Of a stretch of 64,000 nt of DNA, positions 17,759 through 27,305 are shown piece after piece (within the stretch, counting starts at the first letter, position 1; every line of letters begins with the position of its first letter). Under the pieces are notes generated by a model. It ran no database searches and was not told the DNA's origin. It worked only from the letters and a program-made list of their open reading frames with translations. The stretch spans positions 16,545-80,544 of the forward strand of contig CANQZJ010000002.1 of NCBI GenBank assembly GCA_947628315.1. Direction: 5' to 3'. The stretch comes from an uncultured Oscillospiraceae bacterium. GTDB taxonomy: Bacteria > Bacillota > Clostridia > Oscillospirales > Oscillospiraceae. The position numbers and the translations under genes are program-made.

Positions 17759-18418
17759 ATGCGGGAGCATTATCACCACTACATCTTCGACGGGGTGCAG
17801 CTGACCCTGCCGGTGACGCCGCAGCGGTACAGCTGGGGCTGGGGGAAGAACATCGAGACCATCAACGTGTCCGCCCTGGGCGATGTGTACTTCCCGGGCA
17901 ACAAGACCCGGTGCGCCAACAAGGTGGAGGGCTTTTTCCCCGCACAGGACTATCCCTTCCTGGCGCCCGGCGCCGTCACAGATCCGTGGTACTATGTCGG
18001 CCTGTTCCAGCAGTGGGCCCAGAGCGACATCGTCGGCCGGTTCATCGTGGACGGCACCGACGTGAACGCGGCGGTGCTCATCGAATCCATCGACGTGGAG
18101 GAAAAGGACGGCAGCGGCGACGTGTACTACGTCATCAACCAGCGGGAGTGGATCGACGTGGAGGCCGAGGCCGTGGCCACCATCAATCCCGCCACCGACA
18201 CCCAGAACAAAAAGCAGCCCCAGGACTCCACCGCCGCCCAGACCTACACCGTGCGCTCCGGGGACTGCCTGAGCGTCATCTGCCGGCGGTTTTACGGGGA
18301 CGGGACGGCGAAATACTACAACGCCCTGGCCAAGTTCAACGGGATCCAGAACCCCCACCTGATCTATCCGGGCACGGAGCTGACCCTGCCGCCGGCGGAT
18401 CAGCTGCTGGGAGGGTGA
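17759..18418 (+). CDS. LysM-domain tail protein (XkdP-like)
   Basis: C-terminal YTVRSGDCLSVICRRFYGDGTAKYYNALAKFNGIQNPHLIYPGTELTLP. Confidence 0.85.
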   Translation: MREHYHHYIFDGVQLTLPVTPQRYSWGWGKNIETINVSALGDVYFPGNKTRCANKVEGFFPAQDYPFLAPGAVTDPWYYVGLFQQWAQSDIVGRFIVDGTDVNAAVLIESIDVEEKDGSGDVYYVINQREWIDVEAEAVATINPATDTQNKKQPQDSTAAQTYTVRSGDCLSVICRRFYGDGTAKYYNALAKFNGIQNPHLIYPGTELTLPPADQLLGG

Positions 18419-18421
18419 GCC

Positions 18422-19399
18422 ATGGCCATGCCGAAGACCATCCTCACCGGGCGGGAGGGCGGCCACGACATCACCCAGATGATAGCCACCCTCACCTGGA
18501 GCGGGGACAAGAACTCCATCGTCCGAAAAGTGACGGCGGAGGTGGTGTACCGGCTGGGCGACCTGCCGGTACCCGAGCTGGGCGACGGGCTGACCCTCAC
18601 CGACGGGGGCAGCGTCCTGTTCCAGGGGTATGTGGTGCGCCGGGCGCTGGACAGCGAGGAGTCCAAGATCTCCATCACCGCCTACGACCGGGGCGTCTAC
18701 CTCTGCAACAACCAGGGCACCTACAAGTTCCGGGGCATCACCGCCGAGGACATTGCCCGGACGGTGTGCGCCGACTACGGGATCCCCGTGGACAGTCTGG
18801 CCTCCACCGGGGCGCTGCTGAACCGGAAGTTCACCGGCACGGCGCTGGATAAGATCATCACCTCCGCCTACACCCTGGCCGCCGAACAGACCGGGGAGCG
18901 GTACGCCGTGCGGATGACCCCGGCGGGGCTGCTGGTGAAGGTGAAGGAGCAGAGCCAGACCAGCCTCATCCTCCGGCCCCGCTCCAACCTGATCCGGGCA
19001 TCCACCACGGAGAGCATCGAGAAGATGGTCAACAGCGTGGCCATCTACGACGAGCAGGGCAACCGCCTCAGCGTCCAGAACGACCAGGGAGCCATCGACC
19101 TCTACGGGATGATGCAGCGGCACATCACCCAGCGGGACGGCGAGGACGTCTCCGGCGAGGCCAAAACCCTCCTGGAGGACGGGGCCCTGGCCAAGACGGT
19201 GACCGCCCAGGTGCTGGGCAACTCCACCCTCATCACCGGGGAGACGGTGATCGCGGAGGAGGAGGGCACCGGCCTGTCCGGCCTGTTCTGGATCGAGAGC
19301 GACTCCCACACCTGGGTGCGGAACACCTACCAGACCAGGCTGACCCTCAACTGCCGGAACGTGATGACCAAGACATCCGCGGGGAGTGAGCTGAAATGA
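18422..19399 (+). CDS. baseplate hub protein (XkdQ-like)
   Basis: Synteny and hub-like fold sequence. Confidence 0.75.
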   Translation: MAMPKTILTGREGGHDITQMIATLTWSGDKNSIVRKVTAEVVYRLGDLPVPELGDGLTLTDGGSVLFQGYVVRRALDSEESKISITAYDRGVYLCNNQGTYKFRGITAEDIARTVCADYGIPVDSLASTGALLNRKFTGTALDKIITSAYTLAAEQTGERYAVRMTPAGLLVKVKEQSQTSLILRPRSNLIRASTTESIEKMVNSVAIYDEQGNRLSVQNDQGAIDLYGMMQRHITQRDGEDVSGEAKTLLEDGALAKTVTAQVLGNSTLITGETVIAEEEGTGLSGLFWIESDSHTWVRNTYQTRLTLNCRNVMTKTSAGSELK

Positions 19400-19821
19400 G
19401 CAACGAAAACGGACGGGATCCCTACCGGGGGATCCTCGATATGGTGCGGCAGGAGGCCGCCGGCCAGATCCAGAGCACCTTCGTCATCGGCAAGGTGCTG
19501 GAGGCAACCAAGACCTCCATCCGCATCCAGGCCGACGGCCACGAGCTGGACGAACAGGACATCCTGGTCAACGCCTCCCTGGTGCCCGGCACCACGTTCA
19601 AATTCCCCGACGACTTCGACATGGAGGGACGGCTGAACGGCTTTGCCTCCTGCGGCCTTGGCTTCCACTCCTTTTTCCAGGTGAACGGCATGGAGGGAAC
19701 GGCGACCGTGGGCATCCCGCTGAAGGCGGACGACCTGGTGCTGCTGATGCCGGACGGGAGCCGGCAATTCTACTATCTGATCTGCAAGGTGGTGCGTTAT
19801 GGGACTGTTTCCGCTGATTGA
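19396..19821 (+). CDS. DUF2577/XkdR-like baseplate protein
   Basis: Synteny; GILDMVRQEAAGQIQSTFVIGKVLE...GMEGTATVGIPLKADDLVLLMPDGSRQFYYLI. Confidence 0.65.
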   Translation: MSNENGRDPYRGILDMVRQEAAGQIQSTFVIGKVLEATKTSIRIQADGHELDEQDILVNASLVPGTTFKFPDDFDMEGRLNGFASCGLGFHSFFQVNGMEGTATVGIPLKADDLVLLMPDGSRQFYYLICKVVRYGTVSAD

Positions 19822-20365
19822 CCTGCCCTCCCTGGCCGCGGAGGGGCAGACGGCCCGCCCCCTGTTCCGGGAGGTGGGCTGGGATTTTAAGACCAACCGG
19901 CCCCTCTGGAGGGGCGGGGAGCCGGTGTACTGCACCGGGGCCCAGGCGGTGCTGGTGTGGGCCTGGCTGGCCCTCCAGACGGAGCTGAGGATGCACGACG
20001 TCTTTACCCGGGACTACGGCCTGGGCATCCGCAGCGAGCTGATGGGCAAGCCCTTCACCCAGTCGGTGCAGCACGCCGAGGCCATCCGCTACGTCAAGGA
20101 GGCCCTGATGATCAACCCGTACATCACCGACGTGACCGCCGTGGAGGTGTCCTTCCACGGCTCCGAGCTGACGGTGGAGTGCACCATCAAAACGGTGTAC
20201 GGGGAGGTGGCCCTCTCGGCGGAGCGGTCGACGGTGACCGCCGCCCGGCCCGTCAACCCGACGCCGCCCGACCCCTGCAACCACGAGGAGATGACCGCCG
20301 AGGAGATCGCCCGGATGTGGGCCGAGATCATGGGCCAGACCGAACCGGCGGACGAGGAGGAATGA
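19799..20365 (+). CDS. DUF2634/XkdS-like baseplate protein
   Basis: Synteny; AWLALQTELRMHDVFTRDYGLGI. Confidence 0.7.
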   Translation: MGLFPLIDLPSLAAEGQTARPLFREVGWDFKTNRPLWRGGEPVYCTGAQAVLVWAWLALQTELRMHDVFTRDYGLGIRSELMGKPFTQSVQHAEAIRYVKEALMINPYITDVTAVEVSFHGSELTVECTIKTVYGEVALSAERSTVTAARPVNPTPPDPCNHEEMTAEEIARMWAEIMGQTEPADEEE

Positions 20366-20369
20366 CAGC

Positions 20370-21440
20370 ATGGCCGAATATGACAACATCACGCCCGAGA
20401 GCCTCAAAACCGAGATGCTGGCCCCGCTGGAGGGCACCGTGGAGACCCGGGAGGGCAGCTACGCCAACACGCTGCTGTCCCCCGTGGCCCTCCAGATCCA
20501 CAAGATATATCAGCAGGTGCTTCCCAGGGTGGAACTGGCCATCGACCCGGACGAGACCGCCGGCGACCTGGTGGACAAGCGGGCGGCCGACTTCGGCATC
20601 ACCCGGGATCCCGGCAAAAAGGCCCACGTCCAGCTCAAAATCACCGCCGTGACGACCCGCGTCCCCGTCATCCCCGCCGGGACGATGGCCGAGACCATCG
20701 AGGGCCTTCGCTTCGTCACCCTGGAGGACGCCGTTTTTGAGGGCCGGGTGGCCATGGTGAACGCCGAGGCGGAGCACGTGGGCCTCCAGTACAACGTGGA
20801 CGCCGACACCATCGTGGTGATGACAAGGAGCATCGGCGGCGTGGAGTCCGTCACTAACCCGGAGGGGGCCACCGGCGGCGCCGACGTGGAGAGCGACAGC
20901 GCCCTGCTGGAGCGGTACCGCAACTACCTCCGGCGGCCGGTGAGCTCCGGCAACGTGAACCACTACATCCAGTGGGCCACGGAGGTGTCCGGCGTAGACT
21001 ACGCCTCCGTGGAGCCGCTGTGGAATGGCCCCGGCACCGTCCGGGTGGTGATCGCCGGGCCGGACAAGGGGGCCGTGGACGAGCCCACCAGGGCCGCCTG
21101 CGCCGCCCACATCGAGGAGGAGCGGCCCATCGGGGCAAGCGTGACCGTGGTGTCCATCGAGACGCTGTCCATCGACGTGGAGGCCACCGTCACCCTCACC
21201 GACGACGTCACCGCTGAGCAGGTGGAGGCGGAGCTGCGGGCCTCCCTCACCGAGTTGCTCTCCGCCATGCCCTACGGCAAGGCCGGCGTGGTGCGCTACA
21301 GCCGGGTGCTGGCCCTCCTGCTGGCCTGTGACGGCGTGGAGGAGTACTCCAGCTACACCCTCAACGGCAAAAAGGAGAACGTGGCGGTCACCGCCCAGAA
21401 CGCCCCCACGGTGGGCACCGTGACCATCACCAAGGCATAG
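20370..21440 (+). CDS. baseplate J-like protein
   Basis: GTMAETIEGLRFVTLEDAVFEG...SVTNPEGATGGADVESDSALLERYRNYLRRPVSSGNVNHYIQWA. Confidence 0.9.
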   Translation: MAEYDNITPESLKTEMLAPLEGTVETREGSYANTLLSPVALQIHKIYQQVLPRVELAIDPDETAGDLVDKRAADFGITRDPGKKAHVQLKITAVTTRVPVIPAGTMAETIEGLRFVTLEDAVFEGRVAMVNAEAEHVGLQYNVDADTIVVMTRSIGGVESVTNPEGATGGADVESDSALLERYRNYLRRPVSSGNVNHYIQWATEVSGVDYASVEPLWNGPGTVRVVIAGPDKGAVDEPTRAACAAHIEEERPIGASVTVVSIETLSIDVEATVTLTDDVTAEQVEAELRASLTELLSAMPYGKAGVVRYSRVLALLLACDGVEEYSSYTLNGKKENVAVTAQNAPTVGTVTITKA

Positions 21441-21450
21441 GAGGCGGGCC

Positions 21451-22032
21451 ATGGAATACAAAGACCTGCCAAGCTATGAGCGGCTGCCGGAGTACCACAT
21501 GGGCAGCCCGGAGACCCGCGCCATCGTGGAGAGCACCACCAACGCCGCCCTCCGGGCCCGGGACGCCGCCGAGGACGCGGAGGATCAGCTCTTTGTGGGC
21601 TCCGCCACCTGGGGCCTGGAGCTGTGGGAGAAGCTGGTGGACGTCACCCCGGAGCCGGGGGCCAGCGAGGAAGACCGCCGGGCCGCCGTCCTCACCAAGA
21701 TGATGGGCTCCGGCACCTGCAACGCCGCCATGATCGCCGCCCTGGCAAAGGCCGTCACCGGCTACGAGTCCGTGGTGGTGGAGCAGTTCGACAAGTACAC
21801 CTTCTCCCTCTCCTTCGTGGGGGAGACCCACGACCTGATCAACGTGGATCGAAAGACCATCGAGCGGATGGTGGAGGAGGTCAAGCCCGCCCACCTGAAG
21901 TTCGAGTTCCGGCCCGTCACCTGGGCCGATGTGGCCGCCGTGTACCGCACCTGGGGCGGGGTGATGGCCACGCTGATGACCTGGCACGAAATCGCCATGC
22001 AGGTGGTCGTCACCCGAAGGGAGGATGTCTGA
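21451..22032 (+). CDS. YmfQ/DUF2313-like tail protein
   Basis: Follows baseplate J; LWEKLVDVTPEPGASEEDRRAAVLTKMMGSGTCNAAMI. Confidence 0.75.
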   Translation: MEYKDLPSYERLPEYHMGSPETRAIVESTTNAALRARDAAEDAEDQLFVGSATWGLELWEKLVDVTPEPGASEEDRRAAVLTKMMGSGTCNAAMIAALAKAVTGYESVVVEQFDKYTFSLSFVGETHDLINVDRKTIERMVEEVKPAHLKFEFRPVTWADVAAVYRTWGGVMATLMTWHEIAMQVVVTRREDV

Positions 22033-23378
22033 TGGCAAGCACCGATAAATTCCTGGGCCCCGAGGGCGTCAAGGAGCTGATGCTCAAGATCGCCACCGCC
22101 CTGTCCGGCAAGGTGGGGGGCGATGAGTACAACCTGCAAGTCCAGGCGCTGCTGGAGCGCATCGGCCAGCTGGCCGCCACCGATCAGGGCCTGGCCGACG
22201 CCATCTCCGCCTTGACCGACAGCACCGCGGCCGCCCTCACCGCCCACAACGAGGCCCCGGAGGCCCACTCCGACATCCGGCTGGCGGTGGCGGAGGCCCG
22301 ATCCATCGCCGAGGGCCGCAGCCGTGGCATCGTCTTCCCGGACTACGCCGCCCTGGCCGCCGACCTGAACGGGGCCGACGCGGGCAAGTACTCGGTGGGC
22401 GACCACCTTCTCATTCTCACCATGGAGGTGCCCGACCTGTGGGTGTCCGCCGCGGAGGAGGAGCCCCAGACCTACGAATACACCGACGACCAGGCTCTGG
22501 TGGACGCCCTGGCCGCCGGCGAGGTGCAGATCGGGCGATATAAGGTCTCTATGCTGGAGATGGCCAAGGTGGATCTGAGCCCCCTCACCGAGCACCTCCT
22601 CAACACCCAAAACCCCCACCATGTGACCGCCGCCCAGGCGGGCGCCCGTCCCGACACCTGGACGCCCACCGCCACGGAAGTGGGCGCCGACCCCGCCGGC
22701 ACGGCTGCCGGCGCCGTCAGCGGCCACAACACCGCCCCGGACGCCCACCAGGACATCCGCACGGAGCTGGCGGGTAAGGTTACCACCGAGGCGATGAACA
22801 CCGCCCTGGCGGCCAAGCAGAACACCCTCAAGGGCACCAAGGGCCAGTTCCTGGGCTTCAATGACCAGGGCGCGCCGGAGCCCCAGAACATCGAGACGCC
22901 GGACGTCTCCGCCCAGATCCGGGAGCACAACGCCGACGAGACAGCCCATCCGGACATCCGCACCGCCCTCACAGACAAGGCCGACCTGGTGGGCGGCAAA
23001 GTCCCCGCGGCCCAGATCCCGGCCCTGGCTTACGACGCCAAGGGCGCCGCCGCCGCTGTCCAGACGGCCCTCCAAAAGACCCTCACGGACGGGCTTGCGA
23101 AAAAGGCCGACGACATCGAATCCGACCCCGTGACCCTCACAGTCCAGGGCTGGGTCGACAAGGCCCAGACCGTGGCCGCGCCCCATGTCATCGCCGACGA
23201 GACCAAACAGGAGATCCGCCCCGCGCCCGCCTCCGCCAGCATGGCCGCCTGGAAGAAGGCGGGGATCATGTGCATCGCGCAGGGCGAGGGCACCGTCACC
23301 TTCAGCTGTGACACCGTGCCGGAGACGGACATCCAGATGTTCGTCAACTCTCAGATGGTACAGGGGGCGGGAACATGA
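22032..23378 (+). CDS. tail fibre-like protein
   Basis: Three HN..P.AH.DIR repeats; position. Confidence 0.75.
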   Translation: MASTDKFLGPEGVKELMLKIATALSGKVGGDEYNLQVQALLERIGQLAATDQGLADAISALTDSTAAALTAHNEAPEAHSDIRLAVAEARSIAEGRSRGIVFPDYAALAADLNGADAGKYSVGDHLLILTMEVPDLWVSAAEEEPQTYEYTDDQALVDALAAGEVQIGRYKVSMLEMAKVDLSPLTEHLLNTQNPHHVTAAQAGARPDTWTPTATEVGADPAGTAAGAVSGHNTAPDAHQDIRTELAGKVTTEAMNTALAAKQNTLKGTKGQFLGFNDQGAPEPQNIETPDVSAQIREHNADETAHPDIRTALTDKADLVGGKVPAAQIPALAYDAKGAAAAVQTALQKTLTDGLAKKADDIESDPVTLTVQGWVDKAQTVAAPHVIADETKQEIRPAPASASMAAWKKAGIMCIAQGEGTVTFSCDTVPETDIQMFVNSQMVQGAGT

Positions 23379-24028
23379 TCGTTAATCCGGTACTGAGCGG
23401 CGGAGGCGGCGCCATCAGCGTGCCGATGGACATCCTGCGGGAGTGGGTGCAGTCTCTGTACCCGGATTTTCCGGACACCGCCACCGACGACCAGGTCATC
23501 CAGAAGGCGCTGGACTACGTGGATCAGCAGTCCCCCAACCAGTTCAAAGCTACCCTGGTGGACGTGCCCTGCACCTACGGCTTCTGCTCGCTGGGCGAAC
23601 ACATCACCCTCCAGGGAGTGGCCACCGTCACCCGGAGCAATCATATCACCTCCGCCGTCCTCACCTTCACCGGCGATGTGGGCGGGCTCCAGATCCTGGC
23701 GGCGCCGGACTGGGCCCAGGCATCCGCCGCGGAAAGCCTGACGCTCACATTCAACCCGGCGGAGCCCATCACCCGGCAGAAGCTGGCCGACGCCATCAGC
23801 AACATCACGGTCACCGCAGAGGTCACGTCGCTGCTCTCCATCACGCTGAAGGGCATCGACAAGGGCGGCAAGGACTGGCCGGCGGACGGCACCTCCCGGC
23901 TGCTATTCTCGGCCTCCACCTGGGCCGCCATCATGGGCTGGGGCTACACCTGGGAGCAGCTGGCCGCCCGGTGCGGCACATGGAACGAGATGATGCGGAT
24001 GCCGAAGCCGCCGGTGGCCGTGTCATGA
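23375..24028 (+). CDS. hypothetical tail/fibre accessory protein
   Basis: ORF track, overlaps flanking genes. Confidence 0.6.
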   Translation: MIVNPVLSGGGGAISVPMDILREWVQSLYPDFPDTATDDQVIQKALDYVDQQSPNQFKATLVDVPCTYGFCSLGEHITLQGVATVTRSNHITSAVLTFTGDVGGLQILAAPDWAQASAAESLTLTFNPAEPITRQKLADAISNITVTAEVTSLLSITLKGIDKGGKDWPADGTSRLLFSASTWAAIMGWGYTWEQLAARCGTWNEMMRMPKPPVAVS

Positions 24029-25254
24029 GCGCCGCAGATGAGGCCCGCGCCTACAAGGACAAGCTGTGGGCGCGGTACAAAGAGGTCAAGGAGATCATCA
24101 AGGCCACCAAAAACACCGCCGAGCGCCGGCGGCAGGAGTACCGGGCCAAGACCCTGCACACCATGTACCAGGAGGCCTGCGCCGAGCTGGCCCGGGTGGA
24201 GGGGCGGAAGTCCCAGGCCAAGCCGAGCCGTCAGATTGCCCTGGACGGGCTCTTTGACCCCGGCGCCGTGGTGTGGTCTGACCTTCAGGGAATGACCTGG
24301 GGCCGTGCGGACGGGATGACCTGGGGCGACATCATGGCCGCCAGAGACCCCGGCGTGGCCACCGCCCGCCAGAACCGGCTGCTGACCAAGCTGCTCAACG
24401 ACGGCCTGGCCGCCTGCACGGAGCGCCAGCGGGAGTACATCGCCGAGTACTACATGCAGGGAAAGAACATGTACGAGATCGCCGAGGAGCACGGCATCTA
24501 TCAAAGCGCTGTTAGCCGTGTGATCAGGCGGGGCCTGGCCCGGGTGGCCCACAACGTGGTGGCCAGGCTCACCATCGCCCGGTACGTCACCGACGACGGG
24601 CTGTTCGACTATGTGGCCTTTGCCCAGGAGTCCAGCGTCCTCACGGAGCGGCAGATCGAGGTCATCTATCTGCTGCTGACCCGGGGGGTCACCATGAGGA
24701 TCGCGGGCAAGTGGCTGGGCCGATGCCAAAGCTGCCTCAGCCGCACCCGGATAAGAGCCGAGAAGCGGCTGGAGGCCGTCCGGGTGGACTTCATCCCCCG
24801 GCGCAACGTGAAGGGCGTGAAGTTCGCGGACTGGTGCCGCCTCACCGAGACGCAGCTGGCGGAGCAGCTGGGCCTGACACCCCGGTTCTTTTACCAGTAC
24901 ATGCACTATGGCCGGACCGTCCTCGGTTTCTCCATGCTCCACTACTACGTGCTGTGTCTGCTCCGCCAGGGGATGAGCTTCCAGGAGGCGGCGGATCAGG
25001 CGGGGCTGTCCTGGCGGACGGTGCAGGTCATGAGCCGGTGCCTGGACTCCGCCGTCATGGACGGGCTGCCCTTCGACCTGTCCCTGCTGCCGGCGTACCA
25101 TCCGCGCCAGGTGAGCCACGGGACGAAACAGGGCAACGTGGTGCTGGCCGCCCTGCGGGATCTGACCCGGGGCGAGGACACCATCATCGACCGCATCACC
25201 CCGGAGGTGCTGGCCGAGGTGGAGAAAAGGGGGCGGGCCTATGCTGGTGCATAA
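24025..25254 (+). CDS. multi-HTH (sigma-70 region 4-like) phage protein
   Basis: CTERQREYIAEYYMQGKNMYEIAEEHGIYQSAVSRVIRRGL and LTERQIEVIYLLLTRGVTMRIAGKWLGRCQSCLSRTRIRAEKRL, plus further HTH-like segments. Confidence 0.7.
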   Translation: MSAADEARAYKDKLWARYKEVKEIIKATKNTAERRRQEYRAKTLHTMYQEACAELARVEGRKSQAKPSRQIALDGLFDPGAVVWSDLQGMTWGRADGMTWGDIMAARDPGVATARQNRLLTKLLNDGLAACTERQREYIAEYYMQGKNMYEIAEEHGIYQSAVSRVIRRGLARVAHNVVARLTIARYVTDDGLFDYVAFAQESSVLTERQIEVIYLLLTRGVTMRIAGKWLGRCQSCLSRTRIRAEKRLEAVRVDFIPRRNVKGVKFADWCRLTETQLAEQLGLTPRFFYQYMHYGRTVLGFSMLHYYVLCLLRQGMSFQEAADQAGLSWRTVQVMSRCLDSAVMDGLPFDLSLLPAYHPRQVSHGTKQGNVVLAALRDLTRGEDTIIDRITPEVLAEVEKRGRAYAGA

Positions 25255-25609
25255 GCGCACCATGGGGGTGCTGGATCAGTATTGGACAGGGGAAAACAGG
25301 ACGGAGCCGGACGGGAATGTCTATCCTGTGATGGCCGAGTACACCCTGGCCGGCACCGGCCTCGACGCCGCGGACTGGTGGGAAGTCCCCGCCAGCAGCC
25401 CTCTGGGCCGCTCCCTGCGGATCTATTATCCGTACTGCTCGCCGGTGACCGACGAGGCTGGAGAGCTGATCGCCGTGCGGCCCTGGCCGCCCTGGCAACG
25501 GTACGGGGAGGCACCGCCGGAGGAATTGTGTCCGGATCGGACACCGCCGAAAAAACGACGTCAGAACCGCAAGAGCGGCCTGTTTGCGGCGCTTCTGAAC
25601 AAACCATAG
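25241..25609 (+). CDS. hypothetical phage protein
   Basis: ORF track, 14-nt overlap with upstream gene. Confidence 0.5.
   Translation: MLVHKRTMGVLDQYWTGENRTEPDGNVYPVMAEYTLAGTGLDAADWWEVPASSPLGRSLRIYYPYCSPVTDEAGELIAVRPWPPWQRYGEAPPEELCPDRTPPKKRRQNRKSGLFAALLNKP
25523..25546. repeat. GAATTGTGTCCGGATCGGACACCG palindromic motif, copy 2
   Basis: 23/24 identical to 6123..6146. Confidence 0.75.
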
Positions 25610-25627
25610 GGGAAGGGGCCGCACGAC

Positions 25628-25975
25628 ATGAAGCAAAATGCGTTTTTGGCGAAACAGGAGCGGCGCAACGCAGTCCGCCAGCAGGCGATGGGCGAGACCG
25701 TGCGCGTGTTTATGGCCGAGATGATGTGCCTTGTGCTCAATGATCCGGAGATCATGGGCCGCGGCGTATTCGGCCGGGATCGGTTGACGAAGATCAAGGC
25801 CGCTGTGGAGGAGCGGGCCGACGCGTATTGGGGCGCGATGCTCAAGTGTCCGGAGGCCGACTATAAGCAGGTCATGCTTGACCGGGAGATGCAGCGCATC
25901 TTCGGGGAGGACTGTCCGCCCTTCGGGGCGCGGTACCCGTGGATCGCGGAGACCCGGACAGGGGTGAAAAAATAA
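25628..25975 (+). CDS. hypothetical phage protein
   Basis: ORF track. Confidence 0.55.
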   Translation: MKQNAFLAKQERRNAVRQQAMGETVRVFMAEMMCLVLNDPEIMGRGVFGRDRLTKIKAAVEERADAYWGAMLKCPEADYKQVMLDREMQRIFGEDCPPFGARYPWIAETRTGVKK

Positions 25976-25993
25976 AGCAGGAGGGGACGATCC

Positions 25994-26215
25994 ATGGCGA
26001 AGCATCACAGGGGCGACATCAACCCCTACGAGAAAAACAAAGCCTGCGACCCGGGCCAGTGCGCCCATTGCAGGGATCTGGGCCACGGGGATTTTCTGTG
26101 CGTGGCCGGTCGTTTTGAGGAGCCGGCGCTGGTAGTCCAGAACTGGGAGAACACCCAGGACTGGAGCCGCTGCCGGCGGCGCGGACAGCTGCGGCAGAAT
26201 GCCGTGCTCAAATAA
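25994..26215 (+). CDS. cysteine-rich hypothetical protein
   Basis: CDPGQCAHCRDLGHGDFLC. Confidence 0.55.
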   Translation: MAKHHRGDINPYEKNKACDPGQCAHCRDLGHGDFLCVAGRFEEPALVVQNWENTQDWSRCRRRGQLRQNAVLK

Positions 26216-26230
26216 CAGGAGGGATAATCA

Positions 26231-26689
26231 ATGACAGCAAAAGAGTACACCAGCACCATCGACGGCCTGAATTGCCAGACCCTGCCGGGCAACGGCAGCG
26301 GAGAGTATCCGGTCATCTTCCAGCGGAAGGACGCCACCCTGGAGCAGATCGAGGGCGTCCACTGGGACAAGCCCACCCTGGGCGGCAAGTTCAACACGCT
26401 CCCCAAGGGCTACGGCTTCACCCTCAAAAACATCGAGTACACCTCCTGCGACAGCTCCTTCCACGTGACGGTGCAGGCCCAGGAGCAGTACTGGGGCGAC
26501 GTGACCGCCCTCACCAAAGAGGTGGAGGCCAAGGAGAAGACCATCCAGGAGCAGGCCGGGGAGATCGAGAAGGCCGGCCAGGCCCTGGAGGAGAAGACCG
26601 CCGAGCTCCGGGAGGCCACCGACCTGATCCAGGGCATCGTGGACGCCGAGGTGGAGGACATCATGGCGGAGATGGGAGGTGACGAGTGA
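26231..26689 (+). CDS. hypothetical tail-region protein with coiled coil
   Basis: RBS AGGAGG; long heptad region. Confidence 0.6.
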   Translation: MTAKEYTSTIDGLNCQTLPGNGSGEYPVIFQRKDATLEQIEGVHWDKPTLGGKFNTLPKGYGFTLKNIEYTSCDSSFHVTVQAQEQYWGDVTALTKEVEAKEKTIQEQAGEIEKAGQALEEKTAELREATDLIQGIVDAEVEDIMAEMGGDE

Positions 26690-26835
26690 TGACGTACAAG
26701 ATGCTGAAGTTCCTGATCGCGCAGGGCCGGACGGAGGGCCTGGCGGACAAGCTGGGCGTGCTGCTGCTGGGCGGCTCCATCACCGAGGAGCAGTACACCG
26801 AGCTGACCGGTATGCTGGCGCCGGCGGAGGAGTGA
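26689..26835 (+). CDS. XkdX-like small protein
   Basis: 48-aa ORF absent from track; ATGA overlap; MTYKMLKFLIAQGRTEGLADKLGVLLLGGSITEEQYTELTGML. Confidence 0.6.
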   Translation: MTYKMLKFLIAQGRTEGLADKLGVLLLGGSITEEQYTELTGMLAPAEE

Positions 26836-26842
26836 GACCATC

Positions 26843-27103
26843 ATGGAGAGCATCATCGTGGCCGTGATCACCGGCGGGCTGGCCCTCATCGGGACGCTGG
26901 CCGGGTCGTACTTCTCCAACCGCAAGAGTACGGCGCTGCTTGACTACCGGCTGAATCTGCTGGAGGAGAAGGTGGACAAGCATAACAACCTCATCGAGCG
27001 CACCTACCACCTGGAGGAGCAGACCGCCATCCAGGAGGAGAAGCTGAAGGTGGCAAACCACCGCATCGACGACCTGGAAAAGCAGGTCGGGAAGGGAGCA
27101 TAA
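26843..27103 (+). CDS. holin-associated protein (XhlA-like)
   Basis: TM segment plus coiled coil before holin. Confidence 0.65.
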   Translation: MESIIVAVITGGLALIGTLAGSYFSNRKSTALLDYRLNLLEEKVDKHNNLIERTYHLEEQTAIQEEKLKVANHRIDDLEKQVGKGA

Positions 27104-27104
27104 C

Positions 27105-27305
27105 ATGAAAGAACTGCTTTATAAGCGGCTGGCGAATCTGCTGACGGTCAAGTCGCTGGTGACGGTCATCCTGACCGTGGTGTTCGCCGTCCTCACGGTG
27201 ATGGGGAAGATCGAGCAGAGCTATATGACCATCTACACGGTGATCATCTCGTTCTACTTCGGCGTCCAGACCGTGAAGGACTCCAAGGGAGGCGGGGACG
27301 AATGA
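27105..27305 (+). CDS. phage holin
   Basis: LANLLTVKSLVTVILTVVFAVLTVMGKIEQSYMTIYTVIISFYFGVQ; adjacent to endolysin. Confidence 0.75.
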   Translation: MKELLYKRLANLLTVKSLVTVILTVVFAVLTVMGKIEQSYMTIYTVIISFYFGVQTVKDSKGGGDE

